DNA of 64,000 bases from Ichthyophis bannanicus (Eukaryota; Chordata; Amphibia; Gymnophiona; Ichthyophiidae): contig CM066051.1 in NCBI GenBank assembly GCA_033557465.1, forward strand, positions 101,533,026 to 101,597,025, written 5' to 3'. Made by a program: the position numbers and the translations under genes. The notes beneath the pieces were generated by a model. That model saw nothing but the letters and a program-made list of their open reading frames with translations. It was not told the origin of the DNA and searched no databases. Shown one piece after another: positions 43,448 through 53,349 of the stretch; the first letter of the stretch is position 1; the number at the start of each line of letters is the position of its first letter.

Positions 43448-45498
43448 ACAACACCACCCACAATATCAGGCCTCAGCTGCCCCCCATCAGGGACAGCAGC
43501 CTAAGGGGCAGGGTAACGGATCCCGTAGGCAGAAGGCTCCCAAGCCCACCACGCAGGCCCCGGCCCAGCAGGGTGGGAGTTTTTGACTATGCCAGCATAG
43601 CCTCTCCCCCTCAGGGGCCTTCGCTCAGCACGGGGGGCCGGCTGACCCACTTTGCCCACTGGTGGTCTGCCATAACATCCGATTCCTGGGTGTTGCAGGT
43701 GGTTCAAAAGGGCTACCTTTTGCATTTTCACCAGGTGCCCCCCCCCTTCTTTCCAGGGGAGCCTCCAAGACCCCCTCTACACAGGGACTTACTCCTTCAG
43801 GAGCTGCAAAGTCTGCTTCACGAACAGGCTGTGGAGCCAGTGCCCCAACACCTGTGGGGTCACGGGTTTTACTCAAGGTACTTCCTGGTTCCAAAGAGAA
43901 CAGGAGGCCTCAGACCCATTCTGGACTTACGCAACCTCAACAAGTTCCTGCAGTGGGAAAAGTTCAAGATGCTTACCCTTGGAATCCTACTGCCCTACCT
44001 CCAGCAGGGAGATTGGCTATGCTCCTTGGATCTAAAGGATGCTTATACCCACATCCTTATTCATCCGGACCACCGGCAATATCTAAGATTTGTGGTGGCA
44101 GAGAATCATTATCAGTACCGCGTACTGCCCTTTGGCCTATCCTCCGCTCCCAGGGTGTTCACGAAATGCCTGGCAGTGGTGGCAGCCTTCCTGAGGCTTC
44201 AAGGCCTCTTCGTCTTCCCCTACCTGGACGACTGGCTCATCCGGGCATGGTCTTCCCTAGCGGTCACTCAGGCCACTCAACGCACAGTGGCTCTGCTTCA
44301 GCACTTGGGCTTCGTCATAAACTTCGAAAAGTCCACTTTGCGCCCCTCTCAGGATCTCGAATTCATAGGAGCACGGCTGTACACTCTGCAGGCTCGGGCC
44401 TTCTTGCCTCTGGAACGGGCCAACAGGCTCATAGCTCTGGCCGGCAGGTTCCACAGTGCGTCACCGGCCTCTGCCAGACAATTCCTGCAACTGCTCGGTC
44501 ACATGGCCTCCACGGTCCATGTCACTCCGAATGCCCGTCTGCATATGCGACCTGCTCAGTGGAGCCTTTGCACTCAATGGCATCAGGCCACAGGGAGGCT
44601 GACGGACTTAATACAGATTTCCGACCGCCTGGTCTCCTCTCTGCAATGGTGGCTTCACCTGCCCAATCTGGTACTCGGCATGACTTTTCAGTCTCCTCCA
44701 CCGTTCCAGGTGCTCACGACAGATGCCTCTCTCCTGGGATGGGGAGCGCATTGTCAAGGGATGTGCACTCAAGGCCTTTGGACACCTTGGGAAGCCGCCC
44801 AGCAGATAAACTTCCTGGAGCTGCGGGCAATCCGCCTAGCTCTGCGGGCCTTCTCTCACCTCACGTCTTGTCAGTCTGTGCTGGTGCAGACGGACAATCA
44901 GGTTGCCATGTTCTACGTGAACAAACAGGGGGGCACGGGCTCCCTCCTTCTATGTCGGGAGGCTCGGAGGCTGTGCTCTTGGGCAGTCGGTCACAACATC
45001 CTCCTCAAGGCTGTTTACCTGTCCGGGCAGGACAATGGCCTGGCGGACAAACTGAGCCGGATTCTGCAGCCGCACGAATGGAGGCTGAACCCCGCAGTGG
45101 TCCAGCAGATTTTCCGCTGGTGGGGCTCCCCCACCGTGGATCTCTTTGCCAGTCCCCTGAACCGGCAGCTTCCCAGGTTCTGCTCATGGCACCCGCATCC
45201 TCTCAGAGTAGCGCCGGATGCTTTCCTCATATCATGGTCCACGGGCCTACTGTATGCCTTCCCTCCCACGCCACTGGTGTCCCGGACATTGTTCAAAGTG
45301 GTCCAGGACAAGGCCTCCGTGATCCTGGTAGCGCCCCGGTGGCTGAGGCAACCGTGGTTCCCTCTACTCCTACAGCTAGCGGTGGACACCCCTCTTCCTC
45401 TGGGGTTTCAGCCCGATCTCCTGACCCAGGATCAGGGTACTCTCCTGCACCCCAACCTCCGGGCCCTGCACCTGATGGCCTGGCTGCTGAAAGGGTAG
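43438..45498 (+). CDS. DIRS-E reverse transcriptase, RNase H and methyltransferase-like protein
   Basis: An intact 686-codon ORF that overlaps the end of gag by ten bases in another frame. The reverse transcriptase spans about 120-325: TGGLRPILDLRNLNKFLQWE, SLDLKDAYTHILIHP (catalytic Asp198), VLPFGLSSAPRVFTK and YLDDWLIRA (Asp264 and Asp265). RNase H spans about 420-545, with the triad Asp429 (LTTDASLLGWG), Glu461 (FLELRAIR) and Asp486 (VQTDNQVAMF) all present. Residues about 555-686 (SPTVDLFASPLNRQL, VAPRWLRQPWFPLL) match the Dam-like methyltransferase domain found in many DIRS proteins. All key residues seen are intact, so the enzyme may be active; it would copy the element RNA into a circular DNA. 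Met 43438 is the first in frame; translation may instead start by another mechanism from gag. Confidence 0.9.
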   Translation: MLINNTTHNIRPQLPPIRDSSLRGRVTDPVGRRLPSPPRRPRPSRVGVFDYASIASPPQGPSLSTGGRLTHFAHWWSAITSDSWVLQVVQKGYLLHFHQVPPPFFPGEPPRPPLHRDLLLQELQSLLHEQAVEPVPQHLWGHGFYSRYFLVPKRTGGLRPILDLRNLNKFLQWEKFKMLTLGILLPYLQQGDWLCSLDLKDAYTHILIHPDHRQYLRFVVAENHYQYRVLPFGLSSAPRVFTKCLAVVAAFLRLQGLFVFPYLDDWLIRAWSSLAVTQATQRTVALLQHLGFVINFEKSTLRPSQDLEFIGARLYTLQARAFLPLERANRLIALAGRFHSASPASARQFLQLLGHMASTVHVTPNARLHMRPAQWSLCTQWHQATGRLTDLIQISDRLVSSLQWWLHLPNLVLGMTFQSPPPFQVLTTDASLLGWGAHCQGMCTQGLWTPWEAAQQINFLELRAIRLALRAFSHLTSCQSVLVQTDNQVAMFYVNKQGGTGSLLLCREARRLCSWAVGHNILLKAVYLSGQDNGLADKLSRILQPHEWRLNPAVVQQIFRWWGSPTVDLFASPLNRQLPRFCSWHPHPLRVAPDAFLISWSTGLLYAFPPTPLVSRTLFKVVQDKASVILVAPRWLRQPWFPLLLQLAVDTPLPLGFQPDLLTQDQGTLLHPNLRALHLMAWLLKG

Positions 45499-46459
45499 TC
45501 CTAGCTCCGCTTCTGCTACCTCCGGAAGTGGAAGCCGTCGTCCTAGCGTCTCGGTGTCCTTCTACCCGAAAATCTTACGCCCTTAAATGGCGTCGCTTCT
45601 CGGTCTGGTGCTCTCAGTGCTCTGAGGACCCCTTCGCCTGTTTAGTATCGGTGGTACTGCAATACTTGCTTCACCTCTCCGATCTGGGCCTCAAATCCAA
45701 CTCAGTGCCCTCTCCGCACATCATTCGCCGGTGGAAGGCCGGCCTCTTTCCTCGCACCCCTTGGTGGCGCGTTTTCTCAGAGGTCTCCTTCTGCTTAAGC
45801 CTCCGCCTTTTTAACCCATGGCTGCCTGTCCTCTTCGTTTCCTCTCCTGGAAAACTCTCTTCTTGGTAGCCCTTACCTCCGCTAGGCGCGTCAGTGAACT
45901 ACAGGCCCTAGTATCGGAGCCCCCATACACTAGGTTCTACAAGAATAGGGTTGTCCTACGGACTCACCCTAAGTTTCTTCCAAAGGTGGTCTCCCATTTT
46001 CATATCAACCAAGAGGTAGTCCTTCCGACCTTCTTTCCCAGGCCGCATACCAGCCGAGCTGAAACTGTGCTGCACACCCTGGACTGTAGAAGAGCCTTAT
46101 CCTTCTACCTTGACCGTACGCGAGAGCATAGAAAAGCTGTCCAGCTTTTCGTATCTTTTGACCCCAATCGGTTGGGGGTACCTGTCTCTAAGCGTACCTT
46201 GTCCATCTGGGTAGCTGACTGTATTGCCTGGGCTTATGGGGCAGCCGGCCTCTCCTTAGAGAGTCGAGTCACGGCTCACCGTGTCAGGGCGAAGGCTGCG
46301 TCAGTGGCTCATCTCCGCTCTGTTCCGTTAGCGGACATCTGCCGGGCCGCTACTTGGTCTTCCAGCCAGACTTTTGCGGCTCACTACTGCCTGGAAAGGG
46401 AGTCCCGCAGGGACAGTGCTTTCGGTCAGGCAGTCCTCCACAATCTCTTTGAGGTTTAG
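45490..46459 (+). pseudogene. DIRS-E tyrosine recombinase
   Basis: The N-terminal segment (SRCPSTRKSYALKWRRFSVW, LLHLSDLGLKSNS) is in one frame to about 45697. The continuation (VEGRPLSSHPLVARFLRGLL) is in another and ends at a TAA at 45812. The remaining 213 codons (45818-46459) are open: LSWKTLFLVALTSARRVSEL with the first catalytic Arg (residue 23 or 24 of this frame), AHRVRAKAAS with intact H-x-x-R (His154, Arg157) and QTFAAHYCLERES with the candidate Tyr190. The family enzyme integrates the circular intermediate without making target duplications. One frameshift and one stop break the protein, and a short deletion near the PWDLN region is likely. Confidence 0.8.
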
Positions 46460-46589
46460 GCAACTCCTCCCTCCGGCCCTAGTGTTGGGCTACCGGCCGG
46501 ATTCGTATTCGAGAAGATTCCTTCCCTCTGTACTGTTGAGCTAGAGGGAGCTCATTTTTCAGCTTGAGGTCTCCGGTAGCCTTGAGCTT

Positions 46590-46705
46590 GGGAGTCCCAT
46601 AAGTGAGGACTGACTTCCTGCTTGGTCCTGGAGAAAGAGTAGTTACTCACCTGTAACAGGTGTTCTCCAGGAGCAGCAGGAATCAGTCCTCACAACCCTC
46701 CCTCC
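46590..46705 (+). repeat. DIRS-E internal complementary region
   Basis: CCCATAAGTGAGGACTGAC and TTCCTGCTTGGTCCTGGAG are the reverse complement of the left end (41298-41340). They join through AAA to GAGTAGTTACTCACCTGTAA and CAGGTGTTCTCCAGGAGCAG, the reverse complement of the right end (46915-46967). Confidence 0.92.
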
Positions 46706-46786
46706 TCCCCTTGGAGTTGCAGTCATTCTTAGTATATGGTTTTGCTAACTTTTTTGCTGTCTTTTCGCTATGTCATCAGACTGAGC

Positions 46787-46967
46787 AAGATGGCACCCTT
46801 GGACGGGAAGGGGACCGCTCATGCGCGCTTCAATTCCCAAAGGCTTTCTTCGAAAGCTGGGGAAAATTGCTCCGCGAGGGCTCCGTCGGCGCCGACGTCA
46901 CCCATAAGTGAGGACTGATTCCTGCTGCTCCTGGAGAACACCTGTTACAGGTGAGTAACTACTCTTT
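46787..46967 (-). repeat. DIRS-E right inverted terminal repeat
   Basis: Reverse complement of the left terminus with a few differences (for example CCTCGCGG in place of CCTCACGG). It extends beyond the left repeat with CACCTGTTACAGGTGAGTAA and ends ACTACTCTTT at 46967. Confidence 0.9.
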
Positions 46968-47221
46968 CCGTACTATACAAATGTTCAGTAATAGTAGTGA
47001 TCTGCCTTAGCACAGTACACCACACAAAACATAATCTGTGGAAATAATTTAAAAATGAAACATGATTTAGGGAGGGGAGCAGGGAAGGGTAAGAGATGTG
47101 GGGAGTGTGAAGGGAAAATGGGATGGTAAAAATGAAAAACACCATTATATAGTTGTCAGTGTTCCCACTTGAAGCTTTGTGGGACAACTCCGCCAGCATT
47201 CCTGCCAGAGGGGGAGGTGAA

Positions 47222-47345
47222 ATTTATTTATTTGGTGTTATATACTGCGCTATTTTAGTTCAGTGCGGTTTACAGAAAACAACTTAATACATAGAACAGG
47301 TTTACACTGAACATTGAACAAGTAACAGTTAACAGAAATGTGATT
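47222..47345 (-). mobile_element. L2 3' tail fragment
   Basis: TTTATTTATTTGG-like start, then TATACTGCGCTATTTTAG and TTCAGTGCGGTTTACAGAAA. The hairpin pairs GCGCT with AGTGC. It is a 5'-truncated L2 insertion. Confidence 0.7.
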
Positions 47346-47487
47346 ATTCTTAGGCTGGTACAACATGGGCAGATCCAGAAGGATAGGCGATCTACCGCGA
47401 GATCGCTTTCCACCTCCTCCGACCTGCAGGAGTGCTGGTGGAGGACTCCAGCACAGTTCAAGCTGCTTAGTGGGAACACTGATAGTT

Positions 47488-47712
47488 GTTTAAATGGGTT
47501 TTTTTACCGCTTTCTCATTTCAGTCAAAGTGGTTTACATTGAAACTTCAACTTGGTAATGTACATTAAACAGGGACATTGATAACTTGGATTTTTCTGAG
47601 GCAGTGGTGGGTTAGTGACTTACCCAAGGCCACAAGGAGCGCTAGTGGGAATCAAACACTGGGTTTTTTTTTGTTCCCAAGCCAGTTCTCTAACCATTAG
47701 GCTACTTCTGCA
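47488..47712 (-). mobile_element. tRNA-derived SINE with L2-type tail
   Basis: On the minus strand: head TAGCCTAATGGTTAGAG (A box) and a decayed B box near GTTTGATTCCC, then body CTTGTGGCCTTGGGTAAGTC, then a tail whose hairpin reads AACCACTTTGACTG...AAAGCGGT. It shares its layout with the SINE at 33160. Confidence 0.8.
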
Positions 47713-47885
47713 CTATTGTACTAGTTGGATGACTCCCAGTACTGTGTACGTGTACCCATGGTCTGGGAGGGTTTTTTTCTTTGCCAATAAAAATGATTTG
47801 AACTCAACTGAAAAATAGTTATGAAATGTGTTAAACAGTGAGTTTTGTAGTCCAAAGTTACAGTTAAAATAAATTAGCTCAGTAC

Positions 47886-48061
47886 CAGAGCCGGACCAAC
47901 CACTAGGCAAACTAGGCAATTGCCTAGGGTGGCAACTTGTGGAGGGCAGCAAGAGCAGGCCATTCAAAGCTAAATAATAGATTTTGACAGCTAGAGGTGT
48001 GCCAAAGGATGAGGATCACCAAGGGCCCCAACACCTTGGGTTATCTCTAGGGCTGGTCCTG
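47886..48061. mobile_element. Short non-autonomous hAT-like element (176 bp)
   Basis: Starts CAGAGCCGGACCAACC and ends GGGCTGGTCCTG, flanked by a perfect 8-bp duplication CTCAGTAC at 47878-47885 and 48062-48069. Inner sequence AGGCAATTGCCTAGGGTGGC is shared, with changes, by the copy at 55965. No coding capacity. Confidence 0.85.
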
Positions 48062-48069
48062 CTCAGTAC

Positions 48070-48839
48070 ACATACCCTTTTATTTTTCAACTTTTTACAA
48101 AGTAAAATGAAAAGCAACGGCAAGAACAAGGAAACTAATAGTAACATAAGAGAAATTTACAGCCTTAAGAAACCACATCACGGAGAGAGACAACTATGGT
48201 GGATGGAGAAAAATTAAGTTACATGCAAGATAAAATCCCCACCCAAGAAACAATACAAAGGAAAACTAAGGATCCAGCTTTCATTGGTCTGAAGGGCCAG
48301 CAGCTACCTTGCTTCTTACAAAATCTTCCAGACAATACATGCCGAGCTCCCTGCAGTTGCACTAGTCTTCTGCATGGGAAGCGAAGCAACCCTGATGGCC
48401 AGGGTTCAAGGCTTTAAAGCCAAACGTCTGCGGCACACATCTGGGTCACCCGAGATACATCAGGAAATAGCATTATTCACTGATCACAAAATAAAGATTG
48501 CTTTTTTTGAGAAATAAGCTTTAAGCACAAGATTCTTACCTAGTTCACATGCAAATGTTACAACAAGCATTGCACTATTGGCAATAGCTTCCTCTGAAGA
48601 TTCAAGGAAGTTAGTTATACCGTATGAAGAGGAGCAGCCTTGCGATCACCCTCTTAACAGCTGCTTAACAGGAATATACTAGAGAGTAGCGATGGCAGTG
48701 GCTTCCCCTTTAGGCATCTGCAGAACCTCCTTGAAATGCTTATGTAACAATATCAATGGAGTAAGGTAATGCCCCTCACTTGGTTTACAGCTTGTCGTGC
48801 TGTGAGGGCTTGTGTGCATCAGTGATGCCAAGGGCTAAA
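48070..48839. other. Unassigned sequence
   Basis: About 770 bp between the hAT element and the RTE with no exon-like or repeat pattern I recognise on either strand. Confidence 0.35.
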
Positions 48840-49245
48840 CTATCGGTAGTTTAACTACTGGCAGGGTCTCCCAAGATGGACAGGTCTCAGCTGAGGTGCC
48901 AGACCAAGACAAACCACCCATCTGGGCAGCAGCAGAATGGGATAGTGTTGACGGTGGAGGATCACATTTCTGTGACAACAGCATCAACACCAAACTTAAA
49001 CTGCGCGGAAGAAAGGCCCGGCAATCTACTTCTGTATCTTGCCATGAAAACCCAATTGATAGTTACAACAAAACAAATTGTGCTGTAGTGCTGGAAGATG
49101 AGACCCCCAGGTCAGAAGGCACTCAACTAGCTACTGGGGAAGAGCTGAAGACTTCAGAGTAAAGCCAGCATTTATGATGTGGTTGGATCAAAGCCCTCGG
49201 GACGTCTGACTGCTGATGTAGCTGCGCATGAAATGAGAGTCAGAA

Positions 49246-49670
49246 GCTGTAAAGATGTCTTACACATTGGAACATGGAATGTACGAAGCATGAACCAAGG
49301 GAAGTTGGAGGTGGTCAAGAATGAAATGGAACGTGTATGACTTGATCTGTTGGGTGTCAGCGAACTGAAATGGGCTGGCATCGGGCACTTTGCATCAGAT
49401 GATCACATGGTCTACTATGCTGGAAATGAAAGACAAAGAAAAAATGGTGTTGCATTTATAATAAAGAAGAAACTTGCAAGAACTGTAATGAAACACAATG
49501 CAGTCAGCGAATGCTTAATCTCTATTCGTCTATGAGGATTGCCTATCAACACAACTGTAATTCAAGTATATGCCCCAACAACAGCTGCAGAAGAGAATGA
49601 AATTGAAGAGTTCTATGAACAAGTACAAGCTGAAATTGACAGAACATGCAAATAGGATATCCTGATAGTC
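49246..49670 (+). pseudogene. RTE AP endonuclease domain
   Basis: The reading frame, with TGA stops at about 49339 and 49535, gives TWNVRSMNQGKLEVVKNEM, GVSELKWAGIGHFASDDHMV, RRKNGVAF-like (QRKNGVAFIIKKKLARTV), and TTVIQVYAPTTAAEENEIEE. These are the N-terminal endonuclease motifs of RTE proteins. The domain ends where the inverted RTE fragment is inserted, so the distal catalytic His/Asp motif is missing. Confidence 0.8.
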
Positions 49671-49673
49671 ATG

Positions 49674-49978
49674 TTGTTGTTGTTAAGTGCCATCTAGTCG
49701 GAGTCGACTCATGGCGACCCTCTGGATAGCTATCCTAAATTGTGTTCGGTCTTCAGTCAGGCGGCTCATTGTTGACAGACTGGTACCCATAGCTGCTGTT
49801 ATTGTATCGATCCATCTCATTGCTGGCCTTCCTCTTTTGCGTTGACCTTCTATCTTGCCAAACATAATGTCTTTCTCTAATGATTTCTCTCTTCGCATGA
49901 TGTGTCCAAAGTATGAAAGTCGAAGTCTTGTCATCTGAGCTTCTAAAGAAAGCTTAGGTTTGATCTCCTCTAGTACCA
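49674..49978 (-). mobile_element. RTE 3' fragment inserted in RTE, inverted
   Basis: Nearly identical to 18798-19080 and to the reverse complement of about 51720-52026: LEEIKPKLSLEAQMTRLRLS, GKIEGQRKRGRPAMRW on the minus strand. The 3' terminus is at 49674. It splits the host endonuclease from the reverse transcriptase. Confidence 0.85.
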
Positions 49979-50154
49979 GGCTTCTCAATTTAGCTTTGCC
50001 ATAATTTAAACCCTATGAATTATATGTTTGTGGTTTATATGAACACACCAGTTTTTGATGATACCGATATACTTTCAAGTTAAACTTACAGAGTTGAGTC
50101 CTCCCTTTTTTTGACAAATTTTTAGTTCTGTGATTAGTCTGACCACTACTTTAT

Positions 50155-51980
50155 TTGTGCTGTACAAGAGGAGAAAGAAAGACAGTCACAGAACTCAACA
50201 GAGATTTCCAACGTGCAGCAAGACAGGACAAGGAAAAGTACTACAATGAGGCATGCAAGGAAATAGAAGCAGAAACTATTAGAGGAAGAACAAGATCGGC
50301 TTTCCTAAAGCTACGAGAGTTAAAGAAAAAGTTCCAGCCTCGAATTGGAATGTTACAAGATGCTCAAGGTTCTATGTTGAATGATGCTGAGAAGATCAAG
50401 AAAAGATGGAAGGAATATACAGAGTTTTTATATGATAAAGATCAAGTGGAGCAACAGCCGTTTCAACCTGTACCTTATGATCGGGAACCATTGGTGATGA
50501 AAGAAGAAGTTGAAGCAGCATTAAAAGCCTTATCAAAGAACAAAGCACCAGGCATTGATAGCATTCCCATAGAAGTATTACAGCAATCTGATGCAGCTGT
50601 TACCGTACTTACAAGCAATCTGATGCAGCTGTTACTGTACTGCCAAGAAATATGGAAGACCACATCATGGTCAACTGACTGGAAAAGATCTGTGTTTATA
50701 CCAATACTAAAGAAAGGTGATCCAACTGGCTGTGGAAATTATCGCACAATCGCTCTGATCCCACATGCCAGCAAGATTCTACTGAAGATTATTCAAAAGA
50801 GACTACAACCATACCTGGAACAAGAACTACCTGAAGTGCAAGCAGAGTTCAGGAAAGGACGAGGAACGAGAGACATCATTGCAGATGTGAGATGTATCCT
50901 TGAAAAGACTAAAGAATACCAAAAGGATAGCTATTTGTGCTTTATCGACTATAGCAAAGCTTTTGACTGTGTAAACCATGAGAAACTCTGGGCCACATTA
51001 AGAAGCATGGGTATACCAGAACACCTGATCGTACTCTTGCACAATCTGTAAATTGATCAAGAAGCAAGAGTTCGAACGGAACAAGGAGAAACAGAATGGT
51101 TTAAAATAAACAAAGGTGTAAGACAAGGCTTCATATTTTCCCCCTACCTGTTTAATTTATATGCAGAACAAATCATCAGAGAAGCAGGATTGTATGAAGA
51201 CAACAGAGGTGTGAAGATTGGTGGAAGACTCATCAACAACCTTCGCTATGCTGATGATACCACATTACTGGCTGAAAGTGAAGATGATCTGAAACATTTG
51301 CTTCTCACAATCAAAGAACATAGTCTCAAAATGGGCCTGCACCTTAATGTAAAGAAGACAAAGATCATGACAACTGGCATAATCAACAGGTTCATCGTTG
51401 AAGGAGAAGAAACTGAAATCGTGAACAACTTTAACCTACTTGGATCAACTATCAATAAAGAAGCAACAGGCAGTCAAGAAATCAGATGACGCATTGCTCT
51501 TGGCAGAATGGCTATGAAAGACCTAGATAAGATTCTCAAAGAGCAGAGATGTCTCTCTCCATACAAAGATTCAACTTGTTCAAGCCATGGTATTTTCAAT
51601 AACATCATATGGATGTGAAAGCTGGACAGTGAAAAAGATAGAAAGAAAATTGATGCCTTTGAATTATGGTGCTGGCGGCGAATACTGTGTATACCATGGA
51701 CTGCCCGAAGAACAAACCAGTCGGTACTAGAGGAGATCAAACCTAAGCTTTCTTTAGAAGCTCATATGACAAGACTTTGACTTTCTTACTTTGGACACAT
51801 CATGCGAAGAGAGAGATCATTAGAGAAAGACATCATGCTTGGCAAGATAGAAGGTCAACGCAAAAGAGGAAGGCCAGCAATGAGATTGATCGATACAATA
51901 ACAGCAGCTACGGGTACCAGTCTATCAACAATGAGCCGCCTGACTGAAGACTGAACACAATTTAGGATAGCTATCCAGAG
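50155..51980 (+). pseudogene. RTE reverse transcriptase
   Basis: The long open stretch 50155-51051 gives KALSKNKAPGIDSIPIEVLQ, YRTIALIPHASKILLKIIQK, VQAEFRKGRGTRDIIADVRC and FIDYSKAFDCVNHEKLW. After a stop at 51051 the frame resumes with NKGVRQGFIFSPYLFNLYAE, then LRYADDTTLLAESEDD with the YADD active site (about 51247-51258) and MGLHLNVKKTKIM. The C-terminal part is frameshifted (VKKIERKLMPLNYGAGG, GKIEGQRKRGRPAM). Not functional as it stands. Confidence 0.85.
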
Positions 51981-52026
51981 GGTCGCCATGAGTCGACTCT
52001 GACTCGACGGCACTTAACAACAACAA

Positions 52027-52700
52027 GGTAATGTGTTTTAGGAAAATCTAGGAAACGTAAATTACGGGAACTCCAAGAGTCTTCAAGGGCTTCAGCTTGC
52101 CTATGCAGAGCCAAGCCATCATTTATCCCCACCACTTCAGAGGTCTGGACATTAATCAAGGACTGTTCCACCTTCCCCAATCTAACATCTGACTGGGAGA
52201 ATGACTGGTCATACTTTGTGAACTTAGCAATGATCTTCTGAAAAGGAGGCAGTCTGGTCCATAAAGCCTTTTAGCAAATTATTACTACTAGATACAGTTT
52301 TCCATATATCCAATAGAGTGATAAAGTCAGGAGACTCCAGCTGACTCTGCGCTCCCCATGCAGAAGAAGCAACCTTGATAGATTTAGGCATAGAAGCAGT
52401 CATAGAAATAGGAACAGTAGCCGCTGGGAGAAGCCCAGTCTCTCTCTACTTTTCGGCGACGATGAGTTTTTCCCCATCTAATTCAAAGAAGCTGAAGGTT
52501 GAGGTGGGGGTGTCCTCGCAATGCAGCTCAAAAATGCCCCAGAAAGGGAAGAGGGTTGTGAACATAACTATCTGGAGGAAGGACGGACACATCTTTATCC
52601 ACCGCACCAGTCTTTTTAGACACCATTGAAGGCATAGAGGTGTTTTCTTGGCCCATGTTCCTCTTCTTGCGTTTCCCGTGTCCCTTGGGCATAGCTCACA
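52027..52700 (-). pseudogene. L1-like ORF1 remnant
   Basis: Minus-strand pieces: KGHGKRKKRNMGQE (about 52680), LLDIWKTVSSSNNLLKGFMD (about 52310), QSFSQSDVRLGKVEQSLIN-like frames, and LEDSWSSRNLRFLDFPKTHY (about 52080). Basic start, coiled-coil-like middle and SRNLRFLDFP fit L1/Tx1-type ORF1 proteins, as at 39425. It abuts the RTE 3' end at 52026. Frameshifted and without ORF2. Confidence 0.55.
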
Positions 52701-53345
52701 TGCCACCTACTGTAAATGGCACCAAAGGGGCAAACCTCTTTGTTTTCGTGCTGCTTAGTTTGAATGCCTATAGTTGTGCGGCAAAATGCCAGTGTAGTAA
52801 GGCAGCAGGTGTGGGAAGGTGATAATCCAAGGGGGCAGAACCTCACCGTGGGCCATTCCAACAGGTTCACTTCCACAACCTGAGGAGCCTCTGACAGTAG
52901 GACTGCAGCCACACCTCTGTGCAAGCAGGAAGACCTCCCCCCAGTACAGATACCTTCATAAACCATTACCCAAGGCAGCATGCAAGGAATATTGCCTAGC
53001 TTTAGCAAGTCCATCAAATGCTGATTCATGTATTTAAAGCTCATTATTACCCCTAAGCTTTGCCAGGTTTTAACTAATTTCACCGGAAATCATGCTAATT
53101 AGAGCCAAAAAAAGTACACTCACTTCATTAACAGTATTAAAATAGGAGAAGGGCGTGAATCCTAAAATCCAGCTTAATCTGAGAAAATGCAACAGAGCTT
53201 CTAGGTTCCAATAAGGTCCATATGAAGCTTAAGACAGACTTTGGCTATTTGGCTCGGAATTGGTGGTGAAAGCACAAAAATACTGACAAGTGCAAGCTCT
53301 GAAGGCCTCATTTCATTCTATCAGGTGCAAATTTCAAACATCATA
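52701..53345. other. Unassigned sequence, possibly upstream part of the L1-like element
   Basis: The minus strand has a 155-codon open frame (52616-53083, first Met at 53083) whose 3' end overlaps the L1-like remnant in another frame. It contains HRGVAAVLLSEAPQVVEV, which I cannot place in a family. No other signal. Confidence 0.3.
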
Positions 53346-53349
53346 GCAA

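Larger units (their letters stand above)
41298..46967 (+). mobile_element. Structurally complete DIRS retrotransposon E (5670 bp)
   Basis: Inverted termini (about 41298-41470 and 46790-46967), an internal complementary region (about 46590-46705), and in order gag, RT-RNase H-methyltransferase and tyrosine recombinase. The internal region contains the complement of the left end joined to the complement of the right end, sharing a three-base AAA (TTT in the element ends). This is the arrangement used by DIRS elements to restore both ends through a circular intermediate. The RT ORF is intact; gag and recombinase carry frameshifts and a stop. Confidence 0.92.
48840..52026 (+). mobile_element. RTE-clade (BovB-like) LINE, nearly full length
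   Basis: A 5' region (48840-49240), an AP endonuclease, a reverse transcriptase and an RTE 3' terminus ending in GACTCGACGGCACTTAACA and ACAACAA at 52026. The single-ORF layout with an endonuclease resembling BovB (LEVVKNEMERV, SELKWAGIGHFASDDH) supports RTE. It is interrupted by an inverted copy of its own 3' end (49674-49978). Multiple stops and frameshifts. Confidence 0.85.

Noticed and set aside
43662..45869. 735-codon open frame overlapping the DIRS-E RT ORF
   Set aside because: It is a shifted frame over the GC-rich RT ORF, with low-complexity Ser/Pro composition; only its end (about 45500-45697) overlaps real recombinase sequence.
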